DNA of 64,000 bases from CAJQQK01 sp963696075 (GTDB lineage Bacteria > Pseudomonadota > Alphaproteobacteria > Rhizobiales > Hyphomicrobiaceae), in NCBI GenBank assembly GCA_963696075.1, contig CAVOJD010000014.1, positions 1 to 64,000 on the forward strand. The letters run 5' to 3'. The translations under genes and the position numbers were made by a program. Shown piece by piece: positions 51,733-62,500 of the stretch. Position 1 is the stretch's first letter; each line of letters starts with the position of its first letter. The notes beneath the pieces were generated by a model. It worked only from the letters and a program-made list of their open reading frames with translations, did not search any database and was not told where the DNA came from.

Positions 51733-52503
51733 ATGGGTGATCTCTTGAAGGGCCATCGCGCCGCGGTGACGGGCGGGGCATCCGGCATCGGGGCAGCGAT
51801 TGCGGAAGGCTATGCCAAGGAAGGCGCCGAGGTCATTATCCTCGATCACAATACGGCCGCCGCCGATGTCACGGCCAAGGCCATTCGCGATGCCGGCGGC
51901 ACCGTTCATGTCCTGGCGCTCGATGTCACCGACAAGGCCCAATGCGATGCGACCGCCGCCAGGATTGCAGCCGACATCGGCGACATTTCCATTCTCGTGA
52001 ACAATGCCGGGATCAACCGGCGCAACCCGCTGACGGGCGACAAGCAGGCCGTCATCCAGGACTGGGAAGATATCGTCAACGTCAACATCAAGGGCGTCTT
52101 CAACATCACGCACGCCTTCCTCGACCAGTTGCGCAAGACCAAAGGGCGGATCGTCAACATCGGCTCGATCCAATCGTTCATGCATGTACGCTGGCCGAAC
52201 TCAGCCGCCTACACGACCTCGAAACACGGCGTGCTCGGCTTCACGCGGGCGCTTGCGGCCGAACTCGGGCCCGACGGCGTGCGCGTCAATGCGATCGGGC
52301 CGGGCCTGATCGAGACGCCGCTCAACGAGGAAACGCGCAAGAACAATCCGCGCGTCGTCGAGATGTTCCTCGAGCACACGCCGCTCAGCCGTACGGGCAA
52401 ACCGGCCGATATCGTCGGCCCGGCGATTTTTCTCGCCTCCGATCTTTCGGGTTATGTGACCGGCGGGATCATCATGGCCGATGGCGGCTATCGAAGCGTT
52501 TAG
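51733..52503 (+). CDS. Short-chain dehydrogenase/reductase
   Basis: This is a 256-residue classical SDR with TGGASGIGAAIAEGYA near 12-27, NNAGINRRNPL, a catalytic Ser in IGSIQSF and YTTSK. GGIIMADGGYRSV lies at the end. NRRNPL with a Gln in SIQS points toward gluconate-5-dehydrogenase-like sugar-acid enzymes. GGAGGAGA lies 7 bases before the ATG. A T-rich stretch and a palindromic repeat element follow the stop directly. Confidence 0.85.
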   Translation: MGDLLKGHRAAVTGGASGIGAAIAEGYAKEGAEVIILDHNTAAADVTAKAIRDAGGTVHVLALDVTDKAQCDATAARIAADIGDISILVNNAGINRRNPLTGDKQAVIQDWEDIVNVNIKGVFNITHAFLDQLRKTKGRIVNIGSIQSFMHVRWPNSAAYTTSKHGVLGFTRALAAELGPDGVRVNAIGPGLIETPLNEETRKNNPRVVEMFLEHTPLSRTGKPADIVGPAIFLASDLSGYVTGGIIMADGGYRSV

Positions 52504-52520
52504 TTTTTTGTTTTTGTTTT

Positions 52521-52714
52521 CGCTCACGGGCTGTTCCGGGCGCTCACGCGCCCGGGCCCTCCGCGGGGGCGGCGCCAAGCGCCGGGTCGCGAAGCTCCCG
52601 GACATGATGGGTTCGCTCACGGGCTGTTCCGAGCGCTACTGCGCTCGGGCCCTCCGCAGGGGCGGCGCCAAGCGCCGGGTCGCGAAGCTCCCCGAGGGCT
52701 GCGCCCTCGATGGG
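52521..52714 (+). repeat. Two palindrome-rich repeat units related to the 37.5-kb array
   Basis: Units begin CGCTCACGGGCTGTTCC at 52521 and 52614. Each holds a first hairpin, CCGGGCGC-TCAC-GCGCCCGG or CCGAGCGC-TACT-GCGCTCGG, and a second, CGGCGC-CAA-GCGCCG. The second unit adds CGAGGGC-TGC-GCCCTCG. The surrounding words (GCTGTTCC, CCTCCGC.GGGGCGG, GGGTCGCG, CTCCCC, TCGATGGG) are the same as in the 37.5-kb array, while the stem sequences differ with pairing conserved. Both sites start within 20 bases of the stop codon of a plus-strand gene. Confidence 0.8.
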
Positions 52715-52747
52715 TGGGGCGTGCTCGATTTCTGTTGAAGTGACAGC

Positions 52748-53965
52748 TCAGCGCCGATGTGGCCGTTCCGGTGGGGGTTCATTTTGCCAGTGCGTCAGGG
52801 CGGCGAGCACGGAGGCTGCGGCGATACAATAGAAACCGGCGTTGGTCCAATCGCCCTGGATCGCGCCGACGACCTGGCTTGTCGATGCGGCGAAGACCAT
52901 CTGGATGAAGCCCGCCAGGCCGGCCGCCGCGCCGATGATGCGGGGGTCGAGCGAAATGGCAGCCGTAATCCCGTTGGGCATGACCAGCCCATTGCCAAGC
53001 GTACATATGAGCATCGGCACGAACAGGCTGGCGGGGTGGGTTGCGCCGGCCAGGGCGAAGGAGAGCATCGCGAAGGCGCCGACCAGCGTGATCAGGTTGC
53101 CGGCCCGGATCATGCGATCGTTGCCGAAGCGTTCCGAATACCGGCCTGAGAGAAAATTACCGGCCATGTAGCCAAGCCCGGTCAGGGCCGACCACATGCC
53201 GAAGACCACCGGGGGATAGCCGCGCACGGTGATGATGATGAACGGTGCGAACGCCAGATAGGCGAAGAAGACCACGCTCGCGAAGGTCACCGTTGCGACA
53301 TAGCCGCGAAACTGGGGGCGTGCGAGCAGACTTGCGAACGCATCGACGCGCAACAGTGGTCCCGTGCCGCCCGCATTGCGGTTTGTCTCGGGCAGGCTGA
53401 ACCAGGCGCCAATGACGACACCGGCGCCGCACACGGCCAGAACCCAGAAGGTCACCCGGAACGAAAACGCCTGATCGAGAAGGCCACCGATGGTCGGGGC
53501 GAACATCGGCGCAAGCACCCAGGCCATCGTGATGTAGCCCAATGCTGAGGCAGCCCGCTCGCGCTCATAAACGTCGCGCACCATCGCGCGGGCGAGGACG
53601 ATGCCGGCCCCGCCTCCAATTGCCTGGAAGAGCCGGCAGACGATCAACATCTCGATCGACGTTGCCAGCGCGCACGCGATCGAGGCGGCGACGAACACCA
53701 CCATCCCTGCGAGCAGCACCGGGCGGCGGCCATAACGGTCCGAAAGCGGTCCATAAAGAAGCTGGCAAAGCGCCATCGCGCCAAGATAGACCGTGAGCGT
53801 CAACTGAACCGCGCCGGTCGATGCCTGGAACGTCTCCTGGAGGCCCGGGATCGAAGGCATGAACATATTGAGCGCCAGCGGGCCGATGGCGCTGATGGCG
53901 ACCAGGATGGCATACGGTGGCGGGGCAACGGGGCCTGCGTCCCGCACGGGGGATGTCGATGTCAT
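52748..53965 (-). CDS. Bcr/CflA-type multidrug MFS transporter
   Basis: This is a 405-residue, twelve-helix drug-efflux protein. It starts with helix LVAISAIGPLALNMFMPSIP, followed by QLLYGPLSDRYGRRPVLL, the Bcr/CflA form of the MFS loop motif. FQAIGGGAGIVLARAMVRDVYE is equally diagnostic. The start at 53965 removes eleven residues of unlikely sequence. It is the last gene of a leftward group (aldo/keto reductase, HCCA isomerase-like, glutathione transferase, Bcr) with short gaps. That suggests a detoxification unit. Confidence 0.87.
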   Translation of the reverse strand: MTSTSPVRDAGPVAPPPYAILVAISAIGPLALNMFMPSIPGLQETFQASTGAVQLTLTVYLGAMALCQLLYGPLSDRYGRRPVLLAGMVVFVAASIACALATSIEMLIVCRLFQAIGGGAGIVLARAMVRDVYERERAASALGYITMAWVLAPMFAPTIGGLLDQAFSFRVTFWVLAVCGAGVVIGAWFSLPETNRNAGGTGPLLRVDAFASLLARPQFRGYVATVTFASVVFFAYLAFAPFIIITVRGYPPVVFGMWSALTGLGYMAGNFLSGRYSERFGNDRMIRAGNLITLVGAFAMLSFALAGATHPASLFVPMLICTLGNGLVMPNGITAAISLDPRIIGAAAGLAGFIQMVFAASTSQVVGAIQGDWTNAGFYCIAAASVLAALTHWQNEPPPERPHRR

Positions 53966-54003
53966 GATCGGGGGAATCCCACCGCTACCTGGCCGCAAAG
54001 GCT

Positions 54004-54618
54004 TCAGTGGCTCTCGAGCACACGCGCAACGGCGGGACGGTCAGACGTCCGCTTGAAATGTTCCGCGACGCGGGGGTGGCGGCCCGGCTCGATACCAGCG
54101 CGATAGAGCCAGCGCGTGACGGTGAGAAGATAACCATCGGCGAGCGAGTACTGTTCCCCCATCACCCACGGCCCGGCCAGAAGATCATTTTCAATCAGGT
54201 CAAAGGCATCCGCCATCGTCTGGGGCGTCTTGGCCGTCATGTCATCGAGCGAGGCCTTCTGGTCGGCCCAGCGGTAGCCGCGCGTCAGATGCGCGAAGTT
54301 CACATGAACGGTGGAGCAGATGTAGCTGTTGAACGACTGGAACCGCGCGAACGTCCAGATGTCATCCAGGGGTGCGAGGCTCTTTTCCGGGTGCGACTGG
54401 GCAATATAGGCGAGGACGGCGGGCGTCTCGGTCAGGACACCCTGGGGCGTCACCAGCGCGGGCACGCGCCCTTTCGGATTGATCGACAGGTAATCTTTCG
54501 ACTGCTGGGCGTTGTTGGCGAAATCGACAAACTCGGCGACGTAGTCGGAACCTGCTTCTTCAAGCGCGATATGGGAAGCAAGCGCACAGCTCCCCGGCGC
54601 GTAGTAGAGTTTCAGCAT
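54004..54618 (-). CDS. Glutathione S-transferase, beta-like
   Basis: This is a 204-residue enzyme with a thioredoxin-fold N-domain YYAPGSCALASHIALEEAG, where Cys11 is in the position of the beta-class cysteine. The glutathione-binding NPKGRVPAL and TETPAVLAYIA (cis-Pro and Glu/Thr) are present, as is a helical C-domain with SLADGYLLT. GGGAGAG lies before the ATG. It should conjugate or reduce electrophiles. Its neighbours, an HCCA isomerase-like gene and a drug exporter, fit detoxification. Confidence 0.88.
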   Translation of the reverse strand: MLKLYYAPGSCALASHIALEEAGSDYVAEFVDFANNAQQSKDYLSINPKGRVPALVTPQGVLTETPAVLAYIAQSHPEKSLAPLDDIWTFARFQSFNSYICSTVHVNFAHLTRGYRWADQKASLDDMTAKTPQTMADAFDLIENDLLAGPWVMGEQYSLADGYLLTVTRWLYRAGIEPGRHPRVAEHFKRTSDRPAVARVLESH

Positions 54619-54709
54619 GATCTCTCCCAGTATTCAGGGCTTTGGCGGACATGCGCTGCCCGCCCGTTTCTGTCGGTCGTTGATGTGTCCGCGCGTTCGG
54701 CGGGCACGC

Positions 54710-55333
54710 TCAGTCTGTCGGCCAGGTGTTGGGGAACGGCTTGTGCAGCGCTTCGGCGACGAGTTCGAGACGATCCTGTCCGTAGAACATATCGCCTGCA
54801 ACCATATAAGTCGGCGAGCCGAACATTGGACGGGAAATCGCAGCCTCCGTGTTCGCGTCATAGATCGCGCGGATACGTTCAGTTTCGGCTGCTTCGACAA
54901 AAGGCCCGGCTGCAATACCGACACTTTCGCCAATTCCGACAAGCGTGCCGGCATCTGCCAGGTCGGCTCCGTCACGCCAATGCGCCTGCATGACGGCAAA
55001 GGCAAGGGCGTCGATATCGGCACCCGCCTCAGCTGCTGCGATCAGCGTACCGTTTGCAAGCGTAATATCGTTCGCGTGTGACGCTGGAATGCCGCCCATG
55101 ATCGGCAGACCCCGATAGCTAGCCCAGCGTTCGATTTCACGACGGGAGAAATAGGCGCGGCGCTGCGGCGTCGACGAGTTCGACGCCCCGCCAATCGCGC
55201 CCATCAAACGGCGCAGGTCGAAAGGCTTGTGGATGACGCGCGATCCGGATGCCGCTGCAATTTCGTGGAGCCGCCGGTCGCCAATGTAGGCGAATGCCGA
55301 ATGGGCTGCGTAGTAGTATTCGATATCGGGCAC
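54710..55333 (-). CDS. DsbA-fold 2-hydroxychromene-2-carboxylate isomerase-like protein
   Basis: This is a 207-residue member of the HCCA isomerase/kappa-GST family. The N-terminal YYYAAHSAFAYIG has Ser in the glutathione-facing position. The middle helical insert contains REIERWASYRGLPI, and FGSPTYMVAGDMFYGQDRLE is the conserved C-terminal block. The start is GTG at 55333 with AAGGAG seven bases upstream. The family performs glutathione-dependent isomerisation in aromatic breakdown. The real substrate is unknown. Confidence 0.84.
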   Translation of the reverse strand: MPDIEYYYAAHSAFAYIGDRRLHEIAAASGSRVIHKPFDLRRLMGAIGGASNSSTPQRRAYFSRREIERWASYRGLPIMGGIPASHANDITLANGTLIAAAEAGADIDALAFAVMQAHWRDGADLADAGTLVGIGESVGIAAGPFVEAAETERIRAIYDANTEAAISRPMFGSPTYMVAGDMFYGQDRLELVAEALHKPFPNTWPTD

Positions 55334-55374
55334 ACCCGTCTCCTTGTTCCGCTGGAACTGATCGGCAATTCTCG

Positions 55375-56355
55375 TCAGATCGTGGCGCGAATCCGCTCGA
55401 TTTCCCGCAGCGCTTCAGGCGTCAGGGGGCCTTTCTCGACGGCGCGGGCTGCGTGCTGCAACTCATCGATCGTCGCAATGCCGATTTCGGTCGTGACGAG
55501 TTCCGGTGTCGAGACCGCAAAGCGGATCGCCAGTTCTGCAAGACTGCCGGCATGGCCGTCGTCGATCAGCGCGGAGAAGCGCCGGGCATTGGCCGCGTCC
55601 GTCTCGAAGTCGGGGGCGGAGCCGATCGGGGCGACATCCTGCATCGAAACAGGATGGCGGGTGGTGCTGCCGGAGAGCGCACCGCCGGCCAGGACACGCA
55701 CGCCGATCGAGCCGACGCCTTTTGCATCGCAGACCTTGAGAAGCCCCTTGAAGTCCTGGGCGGGGTAGTCCGGCGGCAGCGCGCTGACTGGCGAGGGATT
55801 GAGCAGATTGAAGAAGATCTGGCCCGCATCGAACGCGCCCGAGCTCACAAGGGCGAGCAGCATGTCGCTATCACCCTTTGCGGTGAAGCCGAGAAACCGC
55901 GTCTTGCCAGCGTCACGGACTTTTTCGAAGGCCGGCACGACCGTTTCGAGGACTTGCGTTGCGGTCATGCATTCGCCGTCGTCATCGGTGCCCAGCGTGT
56001 TGTGGAGCTGGAAGAGATCGACGTGGTCCTGGCCCAGACGCTTGAGGCTTTCATCGATTGACCGCAGGATTGCCGCCTCGGGGCTGGCACGTTCATCGCC
56101 CAAAAGGCGCACCTTGGTGGAGATCACCAGGCCATCGCGGTTCTTCCCGAGCGCCCGGTTCAGGTTTTCCTCGGACGCCCCGTTGCCATAGAGGGGGGCG
56201 GTGTCGAAATGATTTATTCCATTGTCACGCGCCCAGGCGATGGCGCGGTCCTGCTCGGCCGGGTCGCCCTTCGTCATCAAGCCGCCGACGGCACCGCAAC
56301 CAAACGTCAGGCGCGACACCATCAAGTCCGTCCGGCCAAGCTTGCGTTTTTCCAT
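55375..56355 (-). CDS. Aldo/keto reductase
   Basis: This is a 326-residue AKR. It begins MEKRKLGRTDLMVSRLTFGC and has the catalytic set Asp/Tyr in FDTAPLYG, Lys in ISTKVRL and His in LFQLHNT. SIDESLKRLGQDHVDLF is typical of the AKR11/AKR15-like groups. The start at 56355 is preceded by AGAGGG. First gene of the leftward detoxification-like unit. NADPH-dependent carbonyl reduction is expected. Confidence 0.88.
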   Translation of the reverse strand: MEKRKLGRTDLMVSRLTFGCGAVGGLMTKGDPAEQDRAIAWARDNGINHFDTAPLYGNGASEENLNRALGKNRDGLVISTKVRLLGDERASPEAAILRSIDESLKRLGQDHVDLFQLHNTLGTDDDGECMTATQVLETVVPAFEKVRDAGKTRFLGFTAKGDSDMLLALVSSGAFDAGQIFFNLLNPSPVSALPPDYPAQDFKGLLKVCDAKGVGSIGVRVLAGGALSGSTTRHPVSMQDVAPIGSAPDFETDAANARRFSALIDDGHAGSLAELAIRFAVSTPELVTTEIGIATIDELQHAARAVEKGPLTPEALREIERIRATI

Positions 56356-56511
56356 GACCCTCTCGGCGCCGGAGCGCCTCTCCCGTTTCTTCGCTGAATG
56401 TTTCGATCCTGATGCTAGCTTGGGTCGGAGCAAAGACAAAGCGGTTCGTGACCTGATGGCCAATCGCCTACGTGGCGCGCGCCCCCAGCGTCCTGATCAA
56501 AGCCAGCCCAG

Positions 56512-56546
56512 AAAAAATCTCCGCCCCGGTGCGACCCGGGGCGGAG
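56512..56546 (-). terminator. Rho-independent terminator of the giant adhesin gene
   Basis: Arms CTCCGCCCCGG (56519-56529) and CCGGGGCGGAG (56536-56546) pair over 11 bp around a 6-base loop. On the minus strand the hairpin is followed by ATTTTTT (A-run 56512-56517). It lies 53 bases after the adhesin stop codon. Confidence 0.92.
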
Positions 56547-56598
56547 GGAACTCAATGAGGGTCTCGACAAGGCGCTTCCATCACCTTGATCGCCCCAC

Positions 56599-59500
56599 TT
56601 AACGCCGGCCGGTTGCGCGGATCTGCTCAGAGAACGTCGGCGGACGTTCCTGCGGGGCGGCCAGCTGGCTCACTTCGCCCGACTTGAGCGTGACCGAGAC
56701 CGAGCGTTCGATGACCCCGCCGTCCGCCTTCAGCGCTGAGATCCTCAGATCGATTGTCTCGGCGCCGGCTGGCACTTCTGCCAGCAGGAGACCGCCATCG
56801 GCCTGCTTGACCCATGCCGGTAGCGGGCGACCATTCGCTTCAAGCACGCGGTAGCCCGCGACCTTATTTCCATCACCCAGATCGAGCGTGTTGGAGAGCT
56901 GGATATAGACGATCCGGTCGGCGACAAAGGTTTCGACGATGATCTGGCCGTCGTGTGCGGCATCACCCAGGGCGGGGATGCCCGCAACGTCCATGCGCAG
57001 GGAGAAGCCCGTGATCGATTCAACATCGAAACTCGGAATCGTGATGCCGAATGCGCGCTCGGCATTGCCTGCAAGCTCGTCGAGGCGTGACGCGTTTTCG
57101 ATCGTCTCGCCAATCGATGGATCGGCCCCGTTGCCAGTCACGCTGCCCAGATAGCTCACATCGTTGGCGGTCTGGATGACGATCAGATCGGTGCCGAGGC
57201 TTGTCCAACCCAACGGCAGGTCACCAAAGCCTTCGACCGTTCTGATGACGATCGGGTCAGTGTCGAGGCCGTCGAGAATACTGGTCGGTGCGGTCGGTTC
57301 GTCCGTTGGATCGCTGGTCCTTGCGGGCTCCTCGATGACGACAACCAGATCCTCGATCGAAACCGTCACGCTGGCAGTATCGCTGCCACCATTGCCATCG
57401 CCGATGGTGTAGGTGAAGGTCGCATCACCGCTGTAACCCGGCGTCGGCGTGAAGATCGTTGTGCCATCCGACGTCATTGCGACTGTCCCACCGGCAACCG
57501 CGACGGGCGCCCCGCCAGCGACAATCGACTGGCCATCGATCGCCGTCACTGTCAGCACATCGCCGTCGACATCGCGGTCATTGCCCGGAAGGTTCAGGAC
57601 AACGGCCTTGTCTTCCTTCGTTCCAACGGTGTCATCGACGGCGACGGGGGGATCGTTGACCGGCGTGACGTCAACCGTAACCGTTGCCGTGTCGGTGCCG
57701 CCATTGCCGTCATCGACCGTATATGTGAACGTCGGCGTGCCGTTGAAGTCGGCGTCCGGCGTGAACACCGGATTGCCCGACGGGTCGAGTGTCACCACGC
57801 CCCCCGTCACCGGCACACCCGGCCCGCCGATCGTGACCGGCGTCCCGTTGATCTCGGTCACCGTCAGGGGATCGCCGTCGACATCGCCGTCGTTGCCCCT
57901 TACGGGGATCGTGACCGGCGTATCCTCCGGGGTCGTGATCGTATCGTCCACAGCGACGGGCGGGTCGTTGGCGCCGGTGATGGCAATCGTCAGAGTCGCG
58001 GTCGATGTCGAGCCATCGGCGTCGATCGTCTCGTAGGTGAAGACATCATTGAGGCTGTCGACGGCTTGCAGCGCGTCGACGACCGGATTGGCGTCATCAA
58101 GGCTGTAGCTGTAGGTGCCGTCACCATTCAGTGTCAGCGTGCCATAGGTGCCAGTGACCGGCGCGCCGACGCCTGTGGGAGAGGTTATGGCCCCACTGCC
58201 GGCGGCCACACCGCTGACGGGCAGGGCTGCAAAACCATCGGCACCCGGGACGTCGTTGGCGAGCACCGTTCCGGTCGCGGGCACACCAGAGTTCTCTGTG
58301 ACGCTATTGCCATCGGCGGCAGCGATCGGCGCATCATCCACGATCAGAATCGCGAGTGTGCCGGTTGCGGTATCGCCGTTGCCGTCCGTCAGGACGATGG
58401 CGAAGTCGTCGGTGACGTTGCCTGGCCCGGCATGCGACGCTGCAGTCGTCAGCGCATACGTGTAGGACACCGCTCCTGTCGCGGGGTCAAAAGCGGTCAA
58501 CGACAAGGTGCCGTTGGCGCCTGCGAGCGTGATCGGGCTCGATGGCGTCGGCGCGGTGGTCAGCACCGTGCCGTTGATGGTGACTGACTGGATGCTGTCA
58601 CCGGCGGTCAGGATGAACGTGCCGGTTGTCACTTCGCCTGTGTCGGCCGGTGTCGTGCCGGCCGGCATGTCGGGTTCTTCAACTGCGCCATCGGTGCCTG
58701 CCACCGGGCCATCGCTGAGGCCGGTGATTTCGATCACGTCATCAAGACCGTTGACGGTCACCCTTACGGTTGCCGCTGCGGTCGCGCCATCCGGATCGGT
58801 GATGGTGTAGGTGAACTGATCCTGCAGCGACTGGCCGGCGCCAAGGGTGTCGAAGGCATCGTTCGGATCGTAGGCGAACGTGCCGTCATCGTTGATCGTC
58901 AACAGTGCGCCGGAGGGCAATGTGATCGTGTCGCCGGAAACGAAGGTTGCGCCGTTGATGTTGATCACAGTGATCGGATCGCCGTCAACATCGCTATCCT
59001 GTCCCGGCGTTCCGGGGGTCAGGTCGCCACCAATCGTGGTATCCTGGTCGGTCGTGAAGGTGTCATCGACGGCCACCGGCGGGTCGTTGACCGGACCGAC
59101 CTCGATGTCCAGCGTTGCGTCCGCGGTCGACGGGCCATCTGTGATCGTGTAGGTGACCTGTGGCACGGAACCGTTGAAGCTCGCTGCCGGATTGAACGTG
59201 AACGAGCCGTCCTGCTGGATCGTCAACACACCTTCGGCGAGCGAGATCGAGCCGCCGGCCGGGCCAACCGACACGGTCGTGCCACCTACCACGAATTGCG
59301 TAACGGTGAGCGTATCCCCTTCGACATCGGTGTCGTTTGTAACAACGTTGCCGGCTATCAGTGTATCCTCGGGACCATTCGCCGTATCCGGGTTAGCAAC
59401 CGGCGCGTCGTTGACCGGCGTCACGGCGATGCTCAGCGTCGAGGTGTCGTTGGCGCCCGAGCCATCCGTCGTGGTGTACGTCACGGCCGGGACGCTGCCG

Positions 59501-62500
59501 TTGAAGTTGGCGGCCGGGACGAACGTGAAGCTGCCGTCCGCGTTGATCGTCAGGTCGCCCTCGGTGAGGTTGACCGTCGTGCCGGGCGTATAGGTCGTGC
59601 CGCCGACCGTGAAGTCGGCCACCGTCACCGGGCCATCGACCGACGATGTGCCGCGAGAGCACGGTGTTGCTCAGCGTGCCGCTGTCTTCGGCGATCGTGA
59701 ACGACTCATCGGCGTCGGTGAAGTCGTCGTTGACCGGCGTGACCGCGATGCTCAGCGTCGAGGTATCGTTGGCGCCCGAGCCGTCCGTCGTGGTGTACGT
59801 CACGGCCGGGACGCTGCCGTTGAAGTTGGCGGCCGGGATGAACGTGAAGCTGCCGTCCGCGTTGATCGTCAGGTCACCTTCGGTGAGGTTGACCGTCGTG
59901 CCCGGCGTGTAGGTCGTGCCGCCGACGGTGAAGTCGGCCACCGTCACCGGGCCATCGACCGACGACGTGCCCGAGAGCACCGTGTTGCTCAGCGTGCCGC
60001 TGTCTTCGGCGATCGTGAAGCTCTCGTCGGCGTCGGTGAAGTCGTCGTTGACCGGCGTCACGGCGATGCTCAGCGTCGAGGTGTCGTTGGCGCCGGAGCC
60101 ATCCGTCGTGGTGTAGGTCACGGCCGGGACGCTGCCGTTGAAGTTGGCGGCCGGCACGAACGTGAAGCTGCCGTCCGCGTTGATCGTCAGGTCACCTTCG
60201 GTCAGGTTGACCGTCGTGCCCGGCGTGTAGGTCGTGCCGCCGACGGTGAAGTCGGCCACCGTCACCGGGCCATCGACCGACGATGTGCCGGTGAGCACGG
60301 TGTTGCCCAGCGTGCCGCTGTCCTCGGCGATCGTGAACGACTCATCGGCGTCGGTGAAGTCGTCATTGACCGGCGTCACCGCGATCGACAGCGTCGAGGT
60401 GTCGTTGGCGCCCGAGCCGTCCGTCGTGGTGTACGTCACGGCCGGAACCGAGCCGTTGAAGTTGGCGGCTGGCGTGAACGTGAAGCTGCCGTCCGCGTTG
60501 ATCGTCAGGTCACCTTCGGTGAGGTTGACCGTCGTGCCGGGCGTGTAGGTCGTGCCGCCGACCGTGAAGTCGGCCACCGTCACCGGGCCGTCGACGGATG
60601 ATGTGCCGGTGAGCACGGTGTTGCTCAGCGTGCCGCTGTCCTCGGCGATCGTGAACAACTCATCGGCATCGGTGAAGTCGTCATTGACCGGCGTCACCGC
60701 GATCGACAGCGTCGAGGTGTCATCCGTACCCGAGCCATCCGTCGTGGTGTAGGTCACGGCCGGGACGCTGCCGTTGAAGTCGGCGGCCGGGATGAAGGTG
60801 AAGCGAACCATCCGCGTTGATCGTCAGGTCACCTTCGGTGAGGTTGACCGTCGTGCCCGGCGTGTAGGTCGTGCCGCCGACGGTGAAGTCGGCCACCGTG
60901 ACCGGGCCGTCGACGGACGACGTGCCCGAGAGCACGGTGTTCGACAGCGTGCCGCTGTCTTCGGCGATCGTGAACAACTCATCGGCGTCGGTGAAGTCGT
61001 CGTTGACCGGCGTGACGGCGATGCTCAGCGTCGAGGTGTCATTCGTGCCCGAGCCATCCGTCGTGGTGTACGTCACGGCCGGGACGCTGCCGTTGAAGTT
61101 GGCGGCCGGCACGAACGTGAAGCTGCCGTCCGCGTTGATCGTCAGGTCACCTTCGGTCAGGTTGACCGTCGTGCCCGGCGTATAGGTCGTGCCACCGACG
61201 GTGAAGTCGGCCACCGTCACCGGGCCATCGACCGACGATGTGCCGGAGAGCACGGTGTTGCTCAGCGTGCCGCTGTCTTCGGCGATCGTGAACGACTCAT
61301 CGGCGTCGGTGAAGTCGTCGTTGACCGGCGTGACCGCGATGCGTCAGCGTCGAGGTGTCATTGGCGCCGGAGCCATCCGTCGTGGTGTACGTCACGGCCG
61401 GAACCGAGCCGTTGAAGTTGGCCGCCGGCACGAACGTGAAGCTGCCGTCCGCGTTGATCGTCAGGTCACCCTCGGTGAGGTTGACCGTCGTGCCCGGCGT
61501 ATAGGTCGTGCCGCCGACGGTGAAGTCGGCCACGGTGACCGGGCCATCGACCGACGATGTGCCCGAGAGCACGGTGTTGCTCAGCGTGCCGCTGTCTTCG
61601 GCGATCGTGAACAACTCATCGGCGTCGGTGAAGTCGTCGTTGACCGGCGTGACGGCGATGCTCAGCGTCGAGGTGTCATTCGTGCCCGAGCCGTCCGTCG
61701 TGGTGTACGTCACGGCCGGGACCGAGCCGTTGAAGTTGGCGGCCGGGCACGAACGTGAAGCTGCCATCCGCGTTGATCGTCAGGTCACCTTCGGTGAGGT
61801 TGACCGTCGTGCCCGGCGTATAGGTCGTGCCACCGACGGTGAAGTCGGCCACCGTGACCGGGCCATCGACCGACGACGTGCCCGAGAGGACCGTGTTGCG
61901 ACAGCGTGCCGCTGTCTTCGGCGATCGTAAAGCTCTCGTCGGCGTCGGTGAAGTCGTCGTTGACCGGCGTGACGGCGATGCTCAGCGTCGAGGTGTCATC
62001 CGTGCCGGAGCCGTCCGTCGTCGTGTAGGTCACGGCGGGGACGCTGCCGTTGAAGTTGGCCGCCGGCACGAACGTGAAGCTGCCGTCGGCGTTGATCGTC
62101 AGGTCGCCCTCGGTGAGGTTGACCGTCGTGCCCGGCGTATAGGTCGTGCCGCCGACCGTGAAGTCGGCCACCGTCACCGGGCCATCGACCGATGATGTGC
62201 CCGAGAGCACGGTGTTGCTCAGCGTGCCGCTGTCTTCGGCGATCGTGAACAACTCATCGGCGTCGGTGAAGTCGTCGTTGACCGGCGTCACCGCGATCGA
62301 CAGCGTCGAGGTGTCATTGGCGCCGGAGCCATCCGTCGTCGTGTACGTCACGGCCGGGACGCTGCCGTTGAAGTTGGCGGCCGGGACGAACGTGAAGCTG
62401 CCGTCCGCGTTGATCGTCAGGTCGCCCTCGGTGAGGTTGACCGTCGTGCCCGGCGTGTAGGTCGTGCCGCCGACCGTGAAGTCGGCCACGGTGACCGGGC

